From positions 1 through 64,000 of the forward strand of contig NZ_BBQT01000009.1 of NCBI RefSeq assembly GCF_001570625.1: a DNA stretch of 64,000 nucleotides, given 5' to 3'. The notes beneath the pieces were generated by a model. It saw only the letters and a program-made list of their open reading frames with translations. It was not told the DNA's origin and did not search any database. Below are positions 44,913 through 54,007 of this stretch, piece by piece (within the stretch, counting starts at the first letter, position 1; each line of letters opens with the position of its first letter). The DNA is from Syntrophomonas wolfei subsp. methylbutyratica (GTDB lineage Bacteria > Bacillota > Syntrophomonadia > Syntrophomonadales > Syntrophomonadaceae). The position numbers were made by a program, and so were the translations under genes.

Positions 44913-47597
44913 TTAAAGATTATTTGCCTGCTTGAAGCTTAATGATTTCCGGTATATTTCCTCTATTTCCTTATCACCGATTTCCCGGTTCCCCGTCATC
45001 AAGCCAGCCAGGGCAAAGCCGTGCTTTTCCCCCAGACGGCGCAAGTATTCGATAGTATCCAGAGAAAGCCTGCTGCCAATGCTAAAATCCCGGCAATCAC
45101 CTTCCAGGGCCAGGAGTATCGTCTCGGACAGGCAGCCCAGGTTAACCCCGTCACGATAACCCAGGTTGGGGCCAAAGGCTACCGGTTCCGGGTAGCTGAC
45201 CAGGCCTCCTTCAAGAACTAAAACATCATCCCGCTCCCGAACTTCCGGAGCCACATCCGCTGGCCGGGCTACGTCACAGATTACCGCACCCGGCTGCAGG
45301 TGCCGGGGATATACAACGAATTCGGGGGAGTTGCTGGCTGCTACTATCATATCGCATTGGGGCAAGCTGGCATCAATATCCATGCTGATCTCCAGGGGAA
45401 ATTCCACCGCCAAATCCCTACAAACCCCTTTAATTAATTCCAGGCTGCTGCCATCAGCCCGGCGCAAAGCTTTTTCCAATTCCAGGCTTCTAAGCTCATC
45501 TTTCTTTCTACAGATGTTAATAAGGCTATCCAACCACTCACCCAGCCCGCTTAGAATTCCCTGGCATCTTCGCTGGTAGGCCAGAGCCAGCATTTCAAGC
45601 GTTAGGGAATTGAGGCGGTTCCTGCTGCTGCGCGGATGCCGGGGATTCCCCAGCAAAGCTATATTAGTGATATCCTGGGACAAAAGAAGAGCACAGGCCC
45701 GCCCGATGGAACCGGTAGCCCCCAGTACCGCCCCCCGAGCACTGGAAAAGTTGATCCTCATTTTACGGGCACCGGCCAGAAGAGCCTCCATAGCCATAAG
45801 GGTAGTAAAACTGTTGCCGCTGGTAATAGCTGCGCCTTGTCCGGTCACCGCTCTTCCCCCACGGCTTACCACGGAAGACAGAGCCCCCAGGCCGACTATT
45901 TCTGCCCCCAGTTCCCTTCCCAGCTCTACCGCTTTCATTATAACCCCCAGGGTTTCTTCCCGGGGAAGATTCATCATTTCCCGGGCGCCAAAAGGCACCC
46001 CAATCAACCAGCCCTCCACCACAGCTCCGGTACGTGAGCGCAAGGCCGGCATATGGCAACATATTCCAGCTCCCCGGAAAGAACTCTGCCACTCCAAAAA
46101 GCGGTATAAATCCGGGCGTTCGAATACCTTAAAAGAAGGATTATTGGCAATAACATCCTCCGGAGCCGGGTAGTGAATAATGAAGGCAAATTTATGGCTG
46201 ATCTTTTCCTCCGGACTTAGAGGAGAAGCCTTTACCGTTCGGCTGACAGCTCTATAATCCGTAATCCTTGCCGGCGGAGAATAGTCTCCCAAAAGATAGC
46301 CATAGAGCAGTGCATAATCACGGTATTTCAATATCTGGCAGAGCTTATCCAGCGCGGCCAGAACATAATCCATTTCCTCCCGGCCAATATTAAGACTGGG
46401 CTCTAAACGCAAAGTCATGGAATTATTTAAATAGGGAGCCAGGCGAATCTTAAAAACATTCAGCAAAAAGCCGGCTAAAATAATGGTGAAAGCTCCCTGG
46501 TCGACCATAAAGGCCATATCATAGGAGCCACAATCATCCAGCTCCTGAAACTCCAGAGCCAGCATCAAGCCTTTACCCCTCACCTCTTTTATTACCTCGG
46601 GGTATTTAGCCGCCAGTTCCTGTAGTTTTTCCAGGAGATAATCCCCCTTGGCGGCCACTTCTTTGATAAGCCGGCGGTCATCCTCCAGAAGTTTATCCAA
46701 TACCGCCAATCCTATGGCACAGCTTACATTATTGTTGGCAAAAGTGGAACTGTGCAAGAAACCAAAGTCATCATTCCAAACTTCCTCGGAGCTGAGACAG
46801 ACCCCCAGAGGGAATATCCCTCCACCCAGAGCTTTAGCCAGCAGCATAATATCCGGCTCGACCTTTTCATGCTCACAGGCAAACAAGGCTCCGCTGCGGC
46901 CTAATCCAGTCTGAATTTCGTCAACAATGAAGAGTACCCCGTACTGCCGGCATAGCTGTTCAGCTGCCTTGAGGTATCCTGGCCGGGGAACAATAATCCC
47001 TCCTTCTCCCTGTACCGGCTCTACTATAAAAGCCGCTATTCGGTCACTCTGCTCATCCAGCACCGCTTGCAAAGCTGCTGCATCATCATAGGGGATATAT
47101 ATAAAACCCGGAGCCGGAGCCCGAAAAGGGCTCTGGTAAGAAACCTTGCCCGTAGCCGACAGCGAGCCCAGGCTCTTACCGTGAAAACTGTTATATGTCG
47201 ATAGTATTATCTCCCGACCCGTAGTAGAGCGGGCCAATTTAATGGCAGCTTCCACCGCCTCGGTTCCACTCTGGCAGAAAGTACAATAAGCCAGCTTTCC
47301 CGGCGATACAGCAGCCAGGGTGTTAGCAAGTTTCAAGGCTTCTCCCGGCAAAGAAGGCTGCACCAGGCTGGGCAGAGCCTTTTTTCTCACTTCCTCCAGC
47401 TTAGCCCAGATAAAATCCGGATTATAGCCGAAAGGTATAGCCCCGAACTGGGCGATAAAATCCAGGTAACGTATCCCCTTCTCATCTACTAGATAGCTGC
47501 CATCTCCCGATAGATAGTTTTTATCCAGTTGAAAGCTTTGAAAAATCTTATACAGAGTAGGATTAAGCAGGTCTTTTCGCTGGTTCATCCACTTCAC
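44913..47597 (-). CDS. Fusion: class III aminotransferase + acyl-ACP-reductase-like
   Basis: An 894-residue two-domain protein. Residues ~1-430 are a PLP-dependent class III aminotransferase: FCQSGTEAVEAAIKLARSTT, FIVEPVQGEGGIIVPRPGYL, LFIVDEIQTGLGRSG and the PLP lysine in LLAKALGGGIFPLG. Residues ~470-880 resemble the fatty-aldehyde-forming acyl-ACP reductases of cyanobacteria: EIVGLGALSSVVSRGG, TSGNSFTTLMAMEALL, ARGAVLGATGSIGRACALLL (NAD(P)-binding) and DVLVLEGGLVSYPEPVAFGP. A plausible combined reaction is acyl thioester to aldehyde to amine, but a separate role for each half is possible. It is monocistronic from a sigma-A promoter; no acyl carrier gene is nearby. Confidence 0.8.
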   Translation of the reverse strand: MKWMNQRKDLLNPTLYKIFQSFQLDKNYLSGDGSYLVDEKGIRYLDFIAQFGAIPFGYNPDFIWAKLEEVRKKALPSLVQPSLPGEALKLANTLAAVSPGKLAYCTFCQSGTEAVEAAIKLARSTTGREIILSTYNSFHGKSLGSLSATGKVSYQSPFRAPAPGFIYIPYDDAAALQAVLDEQSDRIAAFIVEPVQGEGGIIVPRPGYLKAAEQLCRQYGVLFIVDEIQTGLGRSGALFACEHEKVEPDIMLLAKALGGGIFPLGVCLSSEEVWNDDFGFLHSSTFANNNVSCAIGLAVLDKLLEDDRRLIKEVAAKGDYLLEKLQELAAKYPEVIKEVRGKGLMLALEFQELDDCGSYDMAFMVDQGAFTIILAGFLLNVFKIRLAPYLNNSMTLRLEPSLNIGREEMDYVLAALDKLCQILKYRDYALLYGYLLGDYSPPARITDYRAVSRTVKASPLSPEEKISHKFAFIIHYPAPEDVIANNPSFKVFERPDLYRFLEWQSSFRGAGICCHMPALRSRTGAVVEGWLIGVPFGAREMMNLPREETLGVIMKAVELGRELGAEIVGLGALSSVVSRGGRAVTGQGAAITSGNSFTTLMAMEALLAGARKMRINFSSARGAVLGATGSIGRACALLLSQDITNIALLGNPRHPRSSRNRLNSLTLEMLALAYQRRCQGILSGLGEWLDSLINICRKKDELRSLELEKALRRADGSSLELIKGVCRDLAVEFPLEISMDIDASLPQCDMIVAASNSPEFVVYPRHLQPGAVICDVARPADVAPEVRERDDVLVLEGGLVSYPEPVAFGPNLGYRDGVNLGCLSETILLALEGDCRDFSIGSRLSLDTIEYLRRLGEKHGFALAGLMTGNREIGDKEIEEIYRKSLSFKQANNL

Positions 47598-47637
47598 TCC
47601 TTGTGCACGCTTTTGTGCAATATAAGCAATTACATAT

Positions 47638-47665
47638 ATTGTATAGATTTAATAAGCCCTGTCAA
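47638..47665 (-). promoter_or_regulatory. Sigma-A promoter of the fusion gene
   Basis: On the reverse strand TTGACA (47660-47665) and TACAAT (47638-47643) are spaced 16 bases, 40 bases before the fusion gene start; AAGGAG precedes the ATG. Confidence 0.7.
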
Positions 47666-47865
47666 ATTCCAACGCTTGTTTTTTTACGTCAGGATACGAC
47701 CAGGACAGATATGGAAGCAAATCTATGCTATTTATTTTACCCTTTATCCCTGCCAATATTTAGCTTATGCTAGTAGTAGAGAAAAAAGCCTGCTTAACAA
47801 TTATCGGCAAAGTTGAGTGCCGGAATGAAGACAGGCTTGCTTGAATGAAAGAGGAGGAGTTACAT

Positions 47866-48831
47866 ATGATAGAAGAGGTACTTCCTGGTATTTTCTGTTT
47901 GCAAGTTCCCCTGCCGCGCAACCCTCTGCGAGCCTTAAATGCCTATCTGATTAAAGGCCAAGACAGGCACCTGCTGATCGATACCGGCTTTGACTGGCCG
48001 GAATGCAAAAAGGCCTTGCTGACCGGTCTGAATAGCCTGGGGGTTACTCTATCCCAGGTGGATTTTTTTATCACCCATGTCCACGGGGATCATTCCGGCC
48101 TGGTCTGTGACTTACTTACTGGAGATTCCAAGGTTTACGCCAGTGAAACCGATGCCCAAATACTGCGAAAAACCACCACCAGGGAGTACTGGCAGGAAAT
48201 CGATGCTTTCTTTGAAATGAATGGTTTTCCTCGAAATAAATCTAAAAACCAGGGAAGCCGGATAAAAGGATATATCTCCGGCAGCGAGATGGATATTACT
48301 TATATCCGGGAAGGGCAGATGCTGGAAATAGGTCCTTACCGCTTGCGCTGCATTATGACTCCCGGCCACACCCCCGGCCATGTTTGCCTCTACGAGCCGG
48401 AGAATAAATTCTTTATTTCCGGTGATCATATCCTGGGGGACATCTCCCCCAATATTACTGCTTGGCCAGAGATGGAGGATGCATTGGGCAGTTACCTGGA
48501 TAGCCTGGAAAAAGTAGAGAAGATGGATATCACCCTCATCCTCCCCGGCCATAGAAGCCTGATTTACCATTACCGTCAAAGGATAGCCGAGCTCAGGAAA
48601 CACCATGAAGCAAGGCTTCAGGAGGTAAGGGATATACTTAAGAAAGGAGCTATGAGCGCCTACCAGGTAGCCAGCTTCATGAGCTGGGATCTTGACTATG
48701 AATCCTGGGAAGATTTCCCCATGTTCCAAAGGTGGTTTGCTACCGGAGAGGCCGTCGCTCACCTGGAACACCTGCTGCACTTAAAACAGGTTCAAGTAAA
48801 TAAGGGAGAGGTACTTCTGTTTTCTATTTGA
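47866..48831 (+). CDS. MBL-fold metallo-hydrolase
   Basis: A 321-residue metallo-beta-lactamase-fold hydrolase. THVHGDHSG is the HxHxDH metal motif; HTPGHVCLYEPENKFFISGD adds the next His and the bridging Asp; LPGHRSLI gives the last His. The C-terminal ~90 residues form a helical domain as in LACTB2/hydroxyacylglutathione-hydrolase relatives that act on thioesters or RNA. ATG 47866 follows AGGAGGAG by six bases. The leader contains a hairpin CGGCA/TGCCG within a GCCTG/CAGGC pair (47793-47838). Substrate not determined. Confidence 0.88.
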   Translation: MIEEVLPGIFCLQVPLPRNPLRALNAYLIKGQDRHLLIDTGFDWPECKKALLTGLNSLGVTLSQVDFFITHVHGDHSGLVCDLLTGDSKVYASETDAQILRKTTTREYWQEIDAFFEMNGFPRNKSKNQGSRIKGYISGSEMDITYIREGQMLEIGPYRLRCIMTPGHTPGHVCLYEPENKFFISGDHILGDISPNITAWPEMEDALGSYLDSLEKVEKMDITLILPGHRSLIYHYRQRIAELRKHHEARLQEVRDILKKGAMSAYQVASFMSWDLDYESWEDFPMFQRWFATGEAVAHLEHLLHLKQVQVNKGEVLLFSI

Positions 48832-48928
48832 ATTACATATTTTTCTGCCCGGCAGGAAATAATAAAGCCATAAATTGAGTTGTTAACAGGCTGCTCCAAC
48901 TCCAAATACTTGTAAAGGAGGATCAAAA

Positions 48929-49072
48929 TTGGCTGAAAATGAAGTGGAAAGCCGGGAAAAATATGAGCTGGGAAGTTTCGAATTCCTTAAAACCGGATGG
49001 TGGGTCTGGCACATTGTAGCCATTGTGGGGATATTTTATCTCGGATATCTATTCGGCGGCTCAATCTTTTAA
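48929..49072 (+). CDS. 47-aa single-pass membrane protein
   Basis: The frame reads MAENEVESREKYELGSFEFL, then KTGWWVWHIVAIVGIFYLGY and LFGGSIF (TTG start read as Met). An acidic start precedes one membrane helix, and AGGAGG lies seven bases before the TTG. A perfect terminator follows 28 bases after the stop. It follows the MBL-fold gene by ~100 bases. The family is not known to me; the signals around it support a real gene. Confidence 0.65.
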   Translation: MAENEVESREKYELGSFEFLKTGWWVWHIVAIVGIFYLGYLFGGSIF

Positions 49073-49099
49073 CCAAGCAAGCCGAGAAAACATAATCTT

Positions 49100-49132
49100 A
49101 AAACCGGGCTGGCCATGTGCCAGCCCGGTTTT
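49100..49132. terminator. Bidirectional terminator
   Basis: A perfect stem AAAACCGGGCTGGC/GCCAGCCCGGTTTT (49100-49113, 49119-49132) has loop CATGT and lies between the small membrane gene and the converging sigma-54 activator gene. Confidence 0.9.
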
Positions 49133-49152
49133 ATTGCCAAAATAAAGTGGAG

Positions 49153-50514
49153 TCATGTTTCGATGCCATATTTTTTTATTTTTTTGTAGAGGGTAGAAAG
49201 GTCAATTTCTAGTTGCTCGGCTGCTTTGGCCAGGTTAAAGTTGCTTATTTCCAAGGCTCGGGCTATCAATTCCTCCTCAAACTTCTGGCTGGCTGCTTTC
49301 AAGCTTTGTAATTCTAAAGGAGCTTCGCTGCTGCACCGGTTTTGCAAGAACTTGAAATGCCGGCAATCCAGAGAACGGCCGTTTTCCATATCAGCCATAA
49401 TTATCGCCCTCTCCAACATGTTCTCCATTTCCCGGACATTCCCAGGCCAGTGGTATTGCTCCAATAATTTCAATGATTTGGGTGAAATATTTGCAATCAT
49501 GGTCCGCAACCGGGGGTTCAACTTGTCGATAAAATGGCGGATTAGAACAGGAATATCTTGCTTGCGCTGGCGTAAAGGGGGCACTTCCAGCCTTACTACA
49601 TTAAGGCGGTAATACAAATCCTCGCGGAATTTCTTTTCCTGAATCAGCTGTTCCAGACTCCGGTTGGTAGCAGCAATCACCCGGACATTTATCTCGATGG
49701 GGAAGCTGCCTCCCAATCGCTCAATTTCTTGTTCCTGCAGTACTATCAGCAGCTTGCTCTGCATGGAAAGCGACATTTCCCCTATTTCGTCAAGAAAGAT
49801 GGTACCCCCATGGGCCAACTCAAACTTCCCTGGTTTGCCTCCCTTTTTGGCTCCGGTATAGGCACCTTCTTCATAGCCAAAAAGCTCAGCTTCCAGCAAA
49901 TTTTCCGGAATTGCGGCGCAATTGATGCGCAGGAAGGGAAAGCGTGATCTGGGGCTGGCATTATGGATGGCATTGGCAAAGAGATCCTTGCCCGTGCCGC
50001 TTTCACCCGTAATCAATACAGTTGTAAAAGGATGATTGGCAATCTGCCGGGCAAATGACTTGAGCATTTCCATGCCTTTATCTTTGCTAACAATATCATC
50101 AAAAGTATATTTGGCGGTATAAAGGCTGTCCACTTCATCCCGGTACATATTCAACTCGGAAAGAAGATTCTCCACCAAATTTTTCGCATCCCATATGTCG
50201 GGAAAGACACTGTAGGCGAAGGCCCCAACCGTTTCCCCATCCTTGATAATTGGTATGGTGGATGCGATCATGTTATGCCCGTTAACCTTCCAGTTATATC
50301 CCACCATAGCCTTTCCTGTCGCTAAAATGGTAAAAACCCGGGTATGGGGAGTAACTTCCTTTATGGGCTTTCCTACTACTTCTTCCTTGGTAAGATTCAA
50401 AACCTGCAAATAGGTTTCGCTCACCGAAAGAACTTTCCCATTGCTATCAACGATTATGGCGGCCATAAATTGGTTCTGAGTGAACAAGCCCTCTAAAACA
50501 CTGCCTATATTCAC
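49153..50514 (-). CDS. Sigma-54 activator with one PAS domain
   Basis: A 453-residue enhancer-binding protein: PAS domain at ~1-115 (VSETYLQVLNLTKEEVVGKP), AAA+ domain with GESGTGKD, the sigma-54 loop GAYTGA (Tyr where GAFTGA has Phe; [17 protein letters not shown]) and [11 protein letters not shown], and a C-terminal Fis-like helix-turn-helix (NFNLAKAAEQLEIDLSTLYK). It is a close relative of the double-PAS protein at 34868-36634. It lies just downstream of two CoA-transferase genes and near the butyrate oxidation operon, whose upstream region carries a -24/-12 promoter, so it is the nearest candidate regulator. Ligand unknown. Confidence 0.93.
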   Translation of the reverse strand: MNIGSVLEGLFTQNQFMAAIIVDSNGKVLSVSETYLQVLNLTKEEVVGKPIKEVTPHTRVFTILATGKAMVGYNWKVNGHNMIASTIPIIKDGETVGAFAYSVFPDIWDAKNLVENLLSELNMYRDEVDSLYTAKYTFDDIVSKDKGMEMLKSFARQIANHPFTTVLITGESGTGKDLFANAIHNASPRSRFPFLRINCAAIPENLLEAELFGYEEGAYTGAKKGGKPGKFELAHGGTIFLDEIGEMSLSMQSKLLIVLQEQEIERLGGSFPIEINVRVIAATNRSLEQLIQEKKFREDLYYRLNVVRLEVPPLRQRKQDIPVLIRHFIDKLNPRLRTMIANISPKSLKLLEQYHWPGNVREMENMLERAIIMADMENGRSLDCRHFKFLQNRCSSEAPLELQSLKAASQKFEEELIARALEISNFNLAKAAEQLEIDLSTLYKKIKKYGIET

Positions 50515-50694
50515 CTTTCATCCTCCTCTCTCCCGAAACAGCAGCAAGGTTTTAGCTTTATCCTTAACCTGAACATATATTGAACTCTTATTCCAATCCT
50601 GTATATTTCAGTATATCAGTCTTGGTCGATGCTGAGAATGACCCCGAAACTGCCCTACGCTAAGAATTGCGTCATAAGTAATTGCTTTGCCGCA

Positions 50695-50734
50695 TAAAAA
50701 AGCCAGGCAGAAATGGGAAGTGAAAACACTTCCC
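50695..50734 (-). terminator. Terminator after CoA-transferase gene
   Basis: On the reverse strand a perfect 8-bp stem GGGAAGTG/CACTTCCC with loop TTTT (50715-50734) is nested between AGAAATG and CATTTCT, then GCCTGGCTTTTTT follows. The rest of the gap 50515-50847 holds no gene. Confidence 0.7.
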
Positions 50735-50847
50735 GCTTCCATCATTTCTGTATTTCTGTTCAGGGCTACTATAATAAAATTTGCTTGCTAGAATTATGCT
50801 GTTATGCTTTCCTCTCTTGATTAGAATATTAGGATCATCAAGATCCA

Positions 50848-52188
50848 TTATGATATCTTGTTGCTGCGGCGCCAAATGCCCTGGGCCTGGGCTGCCTGAA
50901 TCAACTCATCCCTGAGCTGGGGATGAGCCAGGTTTATCAAACCTTCCGCCCTTTGCCATACCGACATTCCTTTCATGGCAAATTTCCCATACTCAGTAAC
51001 AATATAATGGGCTACTGAACGAGGATCGGTTACAATAGCTCCCGGCTTAAGGATGGGGACAATTTTGGACTCCAGCTTTCCTTCCCGCTCACTACAGGAA
51101 GGCAGGCAAATGAAGGATTTGCCTCCCCGGGATTCGTAGGCCGCCAGTACAAAATCCAGTTGCCCACCGGTGCCGCTAATAATGCGGGTACCCACCGATT
51201 CAGCGCAAACCTGCCCATAGAGGTCTATTTCAATAGCGTTGTTAATGGTGATCAGATTGTCATTTAAGGCAGCTATCGATGGCCGGTTGGTATAGTTTAC
51301 CGGATAGCTGGCACAAAGAGGATTATTGTCAATAAAATCATAAAGCCGCTGGCTGCCCACGGCAAAGCCATAAACCATTTTCCCCGGATCAATGTTTTTC
51401 TTCCGTCCGGTCAAACGTCCTGCCTCGTACATATGCACATAGGCATCAACCAGCATTTCCGTGTGACAACCCAGGTCCTTCAGGTCGGACTCCGCAATCA
51501 TTTTACCTACGGCATTGGGCATACCTCCGATACCTAATTGGACACAGCACTCGTCTTTCATTTCCTCGATAATAAACTCTGCGGCTTTTTTATCTACTTC
51601 GGAAGAAGCCGCATCCGGCAACTGGGGAAGAGGCGGGTTATTACCTTCAACAATATAATCAACTTCCGAAATGTGAATAGATTCTTCATATCCCCCCAAA
51701 CAACGGGGAAGCCGGTTATTTACCTCCACGATAACTATTCTGGCCCGCTCACAGACCGCCCTGCTGTGGGAATTCTGCGGTCCAAAATTGAAATATCCAT
51801 GTTTATCCATGGGAGCTACCTGCAACATAGCTACTGCCAGAGGCTCAATGTGCTCGCGGACATAACGCGGCAGCTCCGAATACCTTATGGGGGAATAATA
51901 TACCGCTCTCTCGCCGGCAATTTTGCGATCCATAGCGGAAAGATGCCAGGAATGCCAGACAAACGACTCTTCTTCCGGATCCACATCCACTACCCGGGGA
52001 CGCCTTAAAGTAAGCAAGGTCCAAATCTTTACATCCTTAAGTTCCTCTTTCCTCCCGGCCAGGGCTTCATCCAGCATCACCACCTGGCCGCACATGGAAC
52101 CATAATCAATCCAGTCTCCGGAATTAACCACTTTTACAGCCTCATCGGCCGATACTAATTTCTTGCGGTATTCATTTGCATAATTCAT
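50848..52188 (-). CDS. Acetyl-CoA hydrolase/CoA-transferase (copy 1)
   Basis: A 446-residue CoA-transferase of the 4-hydroxybutyrate/butyryl-CoA:acetate group. It moves CoA between acyl-CoA and a free acid and would activate butyrate at the expense of acetyl-CoA. The probable catalytic Glu is in IEIDLYGQVCAESVG; further motifs are CVQLGIGGMPNAVG, GTGGQLDFV and VTDPRSVAHYIVTEYG. The next gene is a ~45% similar paralogue by eye. Both point the same way as the beta-oxidation genes. Exact acid specificity cannot be told from sequence. Confidence 0.88.
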   Translation of the reverse strand: MNYANEYRKKLVSADEAVKVVNSGDWIDYGSMCGQVVMLDEALAGRKEELKDVKIWTLLTLRRPRVVDVDPEEESFVWHSWHLSAMDRKIAGERAVYYSPIRYSELPRYVREHIEPLAVAMLQVAPMDKHGYFNFGPQNSHSRAVCERARIVIVEVNNRLPRCLGGYEESIHISEVDYIVEGNNPPLPQLPDAASSEVDKKAAEFIIEEMKDECCVQLGIGGMPNAVGKMIAESDLKDLGCHTEMLVDAYVHMYEAGRLTGRKKNIDPGKMVYGFAVGSQRLYDFIDNNPLCASYPVNYTNRPSIAALNDNLITINNAIEIDLYGQVCAESVGTRIISGTGGQLDFVLAAYESRGGKSFICLPSCSEREGKLESKIVPILKPGAIVTDPRSVAHYIVTEYGKFAMKGMSVWQRAEGLINLAHPQLRDELIQAAQAQGIWRRSNKIS

Positions 52189-52342
52189 ATATAATTAATC
52201 ACCTCCTGATGCATTGGAGTGATTTTCTCCGGATTATTTCATTAGAGTAAGACAATGACATGCATTATCATGGGGACGGTCATTTTGTCGCATGCACCCA
52301 CATCCTATAGCACCGGATTTTTGGAACAGCTTTCCTCCAAAC

Positions 52343-53689
52343 TTATGGCTCAATCTTATTGCTTCTTTTCCAAAAACCGAGTTTTTCCGCTTCTTTAATC
52401 AACTCATCCCAGAACTGGGGATGGGCGATTTCTATGAGCCTTTCAGTTCGTTTCCAGATAGACTGGCATTTAAGCAAGGCCTTGCCGTATTCGGTTACTA
52501 CATAATGAGTCATTTGCCGGGAAACAGTGCAAGCCGCACCCGGGGTCAAAAAGGGCTTGATTTTGGATTGTAGTTGGCCACTCTTATCTTTGTAGGTGGA
52601 CGAGGTGCAGAGAAAGCTCTTGCCGCCGGGAGAGTGATAGGCCCCCAGAACGAAATCCCACTGGCCCCCGGTTCCCGTTATCTGCCTTGGCCCCTGCATT
52701 TCCGAAGCTACTTGCCCGTAGAAGTCAATCTCCAGGCAGCCATTGATGGAAATTACATTGGATAGTTGCGCGATAACATAGGGATTATTGGTATAGTCCA
52801 CCGAATAGGTCGCAATCATAGGATTATGATCCATGAACTCGTAAAGCTCTTGCGATCCCAGGGCGAAAGAGCATACCATTTTTTTACGGTCAAGTTCCTT
52901 TTTGGCACCACTGATGCACCCATTTTTCCACATCTCATAATAGGCATCAGCCATCATCTCGGTATGAACCCCCAGATCTCTTAATCCGGCTTCGGCAATC
53001 TTTTTGCCCAGGTAGTTGGGCAGGCCCCCTATTCCCAACTGGATGCAACAACCATCATGAATATCCTCCAAAATGTACTCGGCAATCTTCATTTCTGCTT
53101 CGGTCGGCTCCAGAGGTACCGGGTTAGCCATCAGCTCGTTTTCCCCTCTGACCACAAAATCAATTTCGGATATATGAATCTGGTTGCCATTCCCGCCATA
53201 GACATAAGGCATGTTTTCGTTTTCTTCTACGATAGCGATTTTAGCGTTTTCCAGAACAGCTTCACAATGCGAAGCATTTATGCCAAAATTGAAATACCCG
53301 TACTTGTCCATAGGACATACCCTCATCATAGCTACATCCATTTCCACTTCACGACGCCGGTAGTAGCCTGGTACTTCATGATATAACAGCGGGGAAAAAC
53401 TGCAGATACCCTGGTCGGCCAGTTTGGCGTCAAAGGCGCTGTAATGCCAGCTATCCCACTGAAAATGCTTCATAGTAGGATCGCTTTGCGGAACCTCGGG
53501 AAAAGGCGGGAGGGAAATCCCGCTTCTGATATGAACATCATAGAGCTCATCCTTTCTCTTGGCCAGGGCTCTATCCAGGGCTTTGGGATAGCCGTTAAAG
53601 TACATGTAGTCCACCCAATCACCTGATTTAACTACCTTTACGGCCTCTTCCGGGGTACGGAACTTGGCTTTGTATTCGCTTTCGAACAT
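52343..53689 (-). CDS. Acetyl-CoA hydrolase/CoA-transferase (copy 2)
   Basis: A 448-residue paralogue of the 50848-52188 enzyme, with CIQLGIGGLPNYLGKKIAEA, the likely catalytic Glu in LEIDFYGQVASEMQG, and GTGGQWDFVLGAYHSPGGKS. ATG 53689 is preferred, with GGAGG nine bases before; a GTG at 53695 is an alternative. Having two CoA-transferases next to butyryl-CoA oxidation genes suggests different acids (for example acetate/butyrate against longer or branched acids) or different growth conditions. 155 bases separate the two genes and no terminator was seen there. Confidence 0.88.
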   Translation of the reverse strand: MFESEYKAKFRTPEEAVKVVKSGDWVDYMYFNGYPKALDRALAKRKDELYDVHIRSGISLPPFPEVPQSDPTMKHFQWDSWHYSAFDAKLADQGICSFSPLLYHEVPGYYRRREVEMDVAMMRVCPMDKYGYFNFGINASHCEAVLENAKIAIVEENENMPYVYGGNGNQIHISEIDFVVRGENELMANPVPLEPTEAEMKIAEYILEDIHDGCCIQLGIGGLPNYLGKKIAEAGLRDLGVHTEMMADAYYEMWKNGCISGAKKELDRKKMVCSFALGSQELYEFMDHNPMIATYSVDYTNNPYVIAQLSNVISINGCLEIDFYGQVASEMQGPRQITGTGGQWDFVLGAYHSPGGKSFLCTSSTYKDKSGQLQSKIKPFLTPGAACTVSRQMTHYVVTEYGKALLKCQSIWKRTERLIEIAHPQFWDELIKEAEKLGFWKRSNKIEP

Positions 53690-54007
53690 CTGCACACTCC
53701 TCCTTTTTTCTATGCTTAAGTGAAGTTAGCGATTGGTAGGCTTTTTTACCCACAACGCAAACTACCTTGCATTTTAATTGGATAAACTTCATTCCTATAA
53801 GGAATGGTGATTGGTTTAAAAAGGAAAGAAACGGGAGTATATCCAGGTACTAAAGTGATACGCTAAATATTCTCTTTTTCACTCCACTTCCGGAACACTC
53901 CCGTTGCTTAAAGAAAGAATATATTATAAGGGGATTACTTTCCCTCCCGGGAAGCCAATATTACTTTACCAGTCTTTGCTGGATTCTTCTATCCTAAAGG
54001 CTTGCTA
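53690..54007. other. Gap with long-range inverted repeat
   Basis: There is no gene between the CoA-transferase and acyl-CoA dehydrogenase genes. AAACGGGAGT (53829-53838) and ACTCCCGTT (53897-53905) can pair across ~58 bases; on the reverse strand a TTTCTTTCCTTTTT tract follows, so it may act as a terminator or attenuator between the two. A smaller CATTCC/GGAATG hairpin lies at about 53790-53806. Confidence 0.4.

Noticed and set aside
52268-52290. GGGGACGGTCATTTTGTCGC and similar GGGGACGRTC strings near 13680 and 17960
   Set aside because: They resemble a scattered REP-like motif, but copies are too short and too few in this window to define an element.
53765-53785. Possible -24/-12 promoter before the second CoA-transferase (reverse strand TGCAAGGTAGTTTGC)
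   Set aside because: The GG at -24 is not intact; only the -12 half fits.
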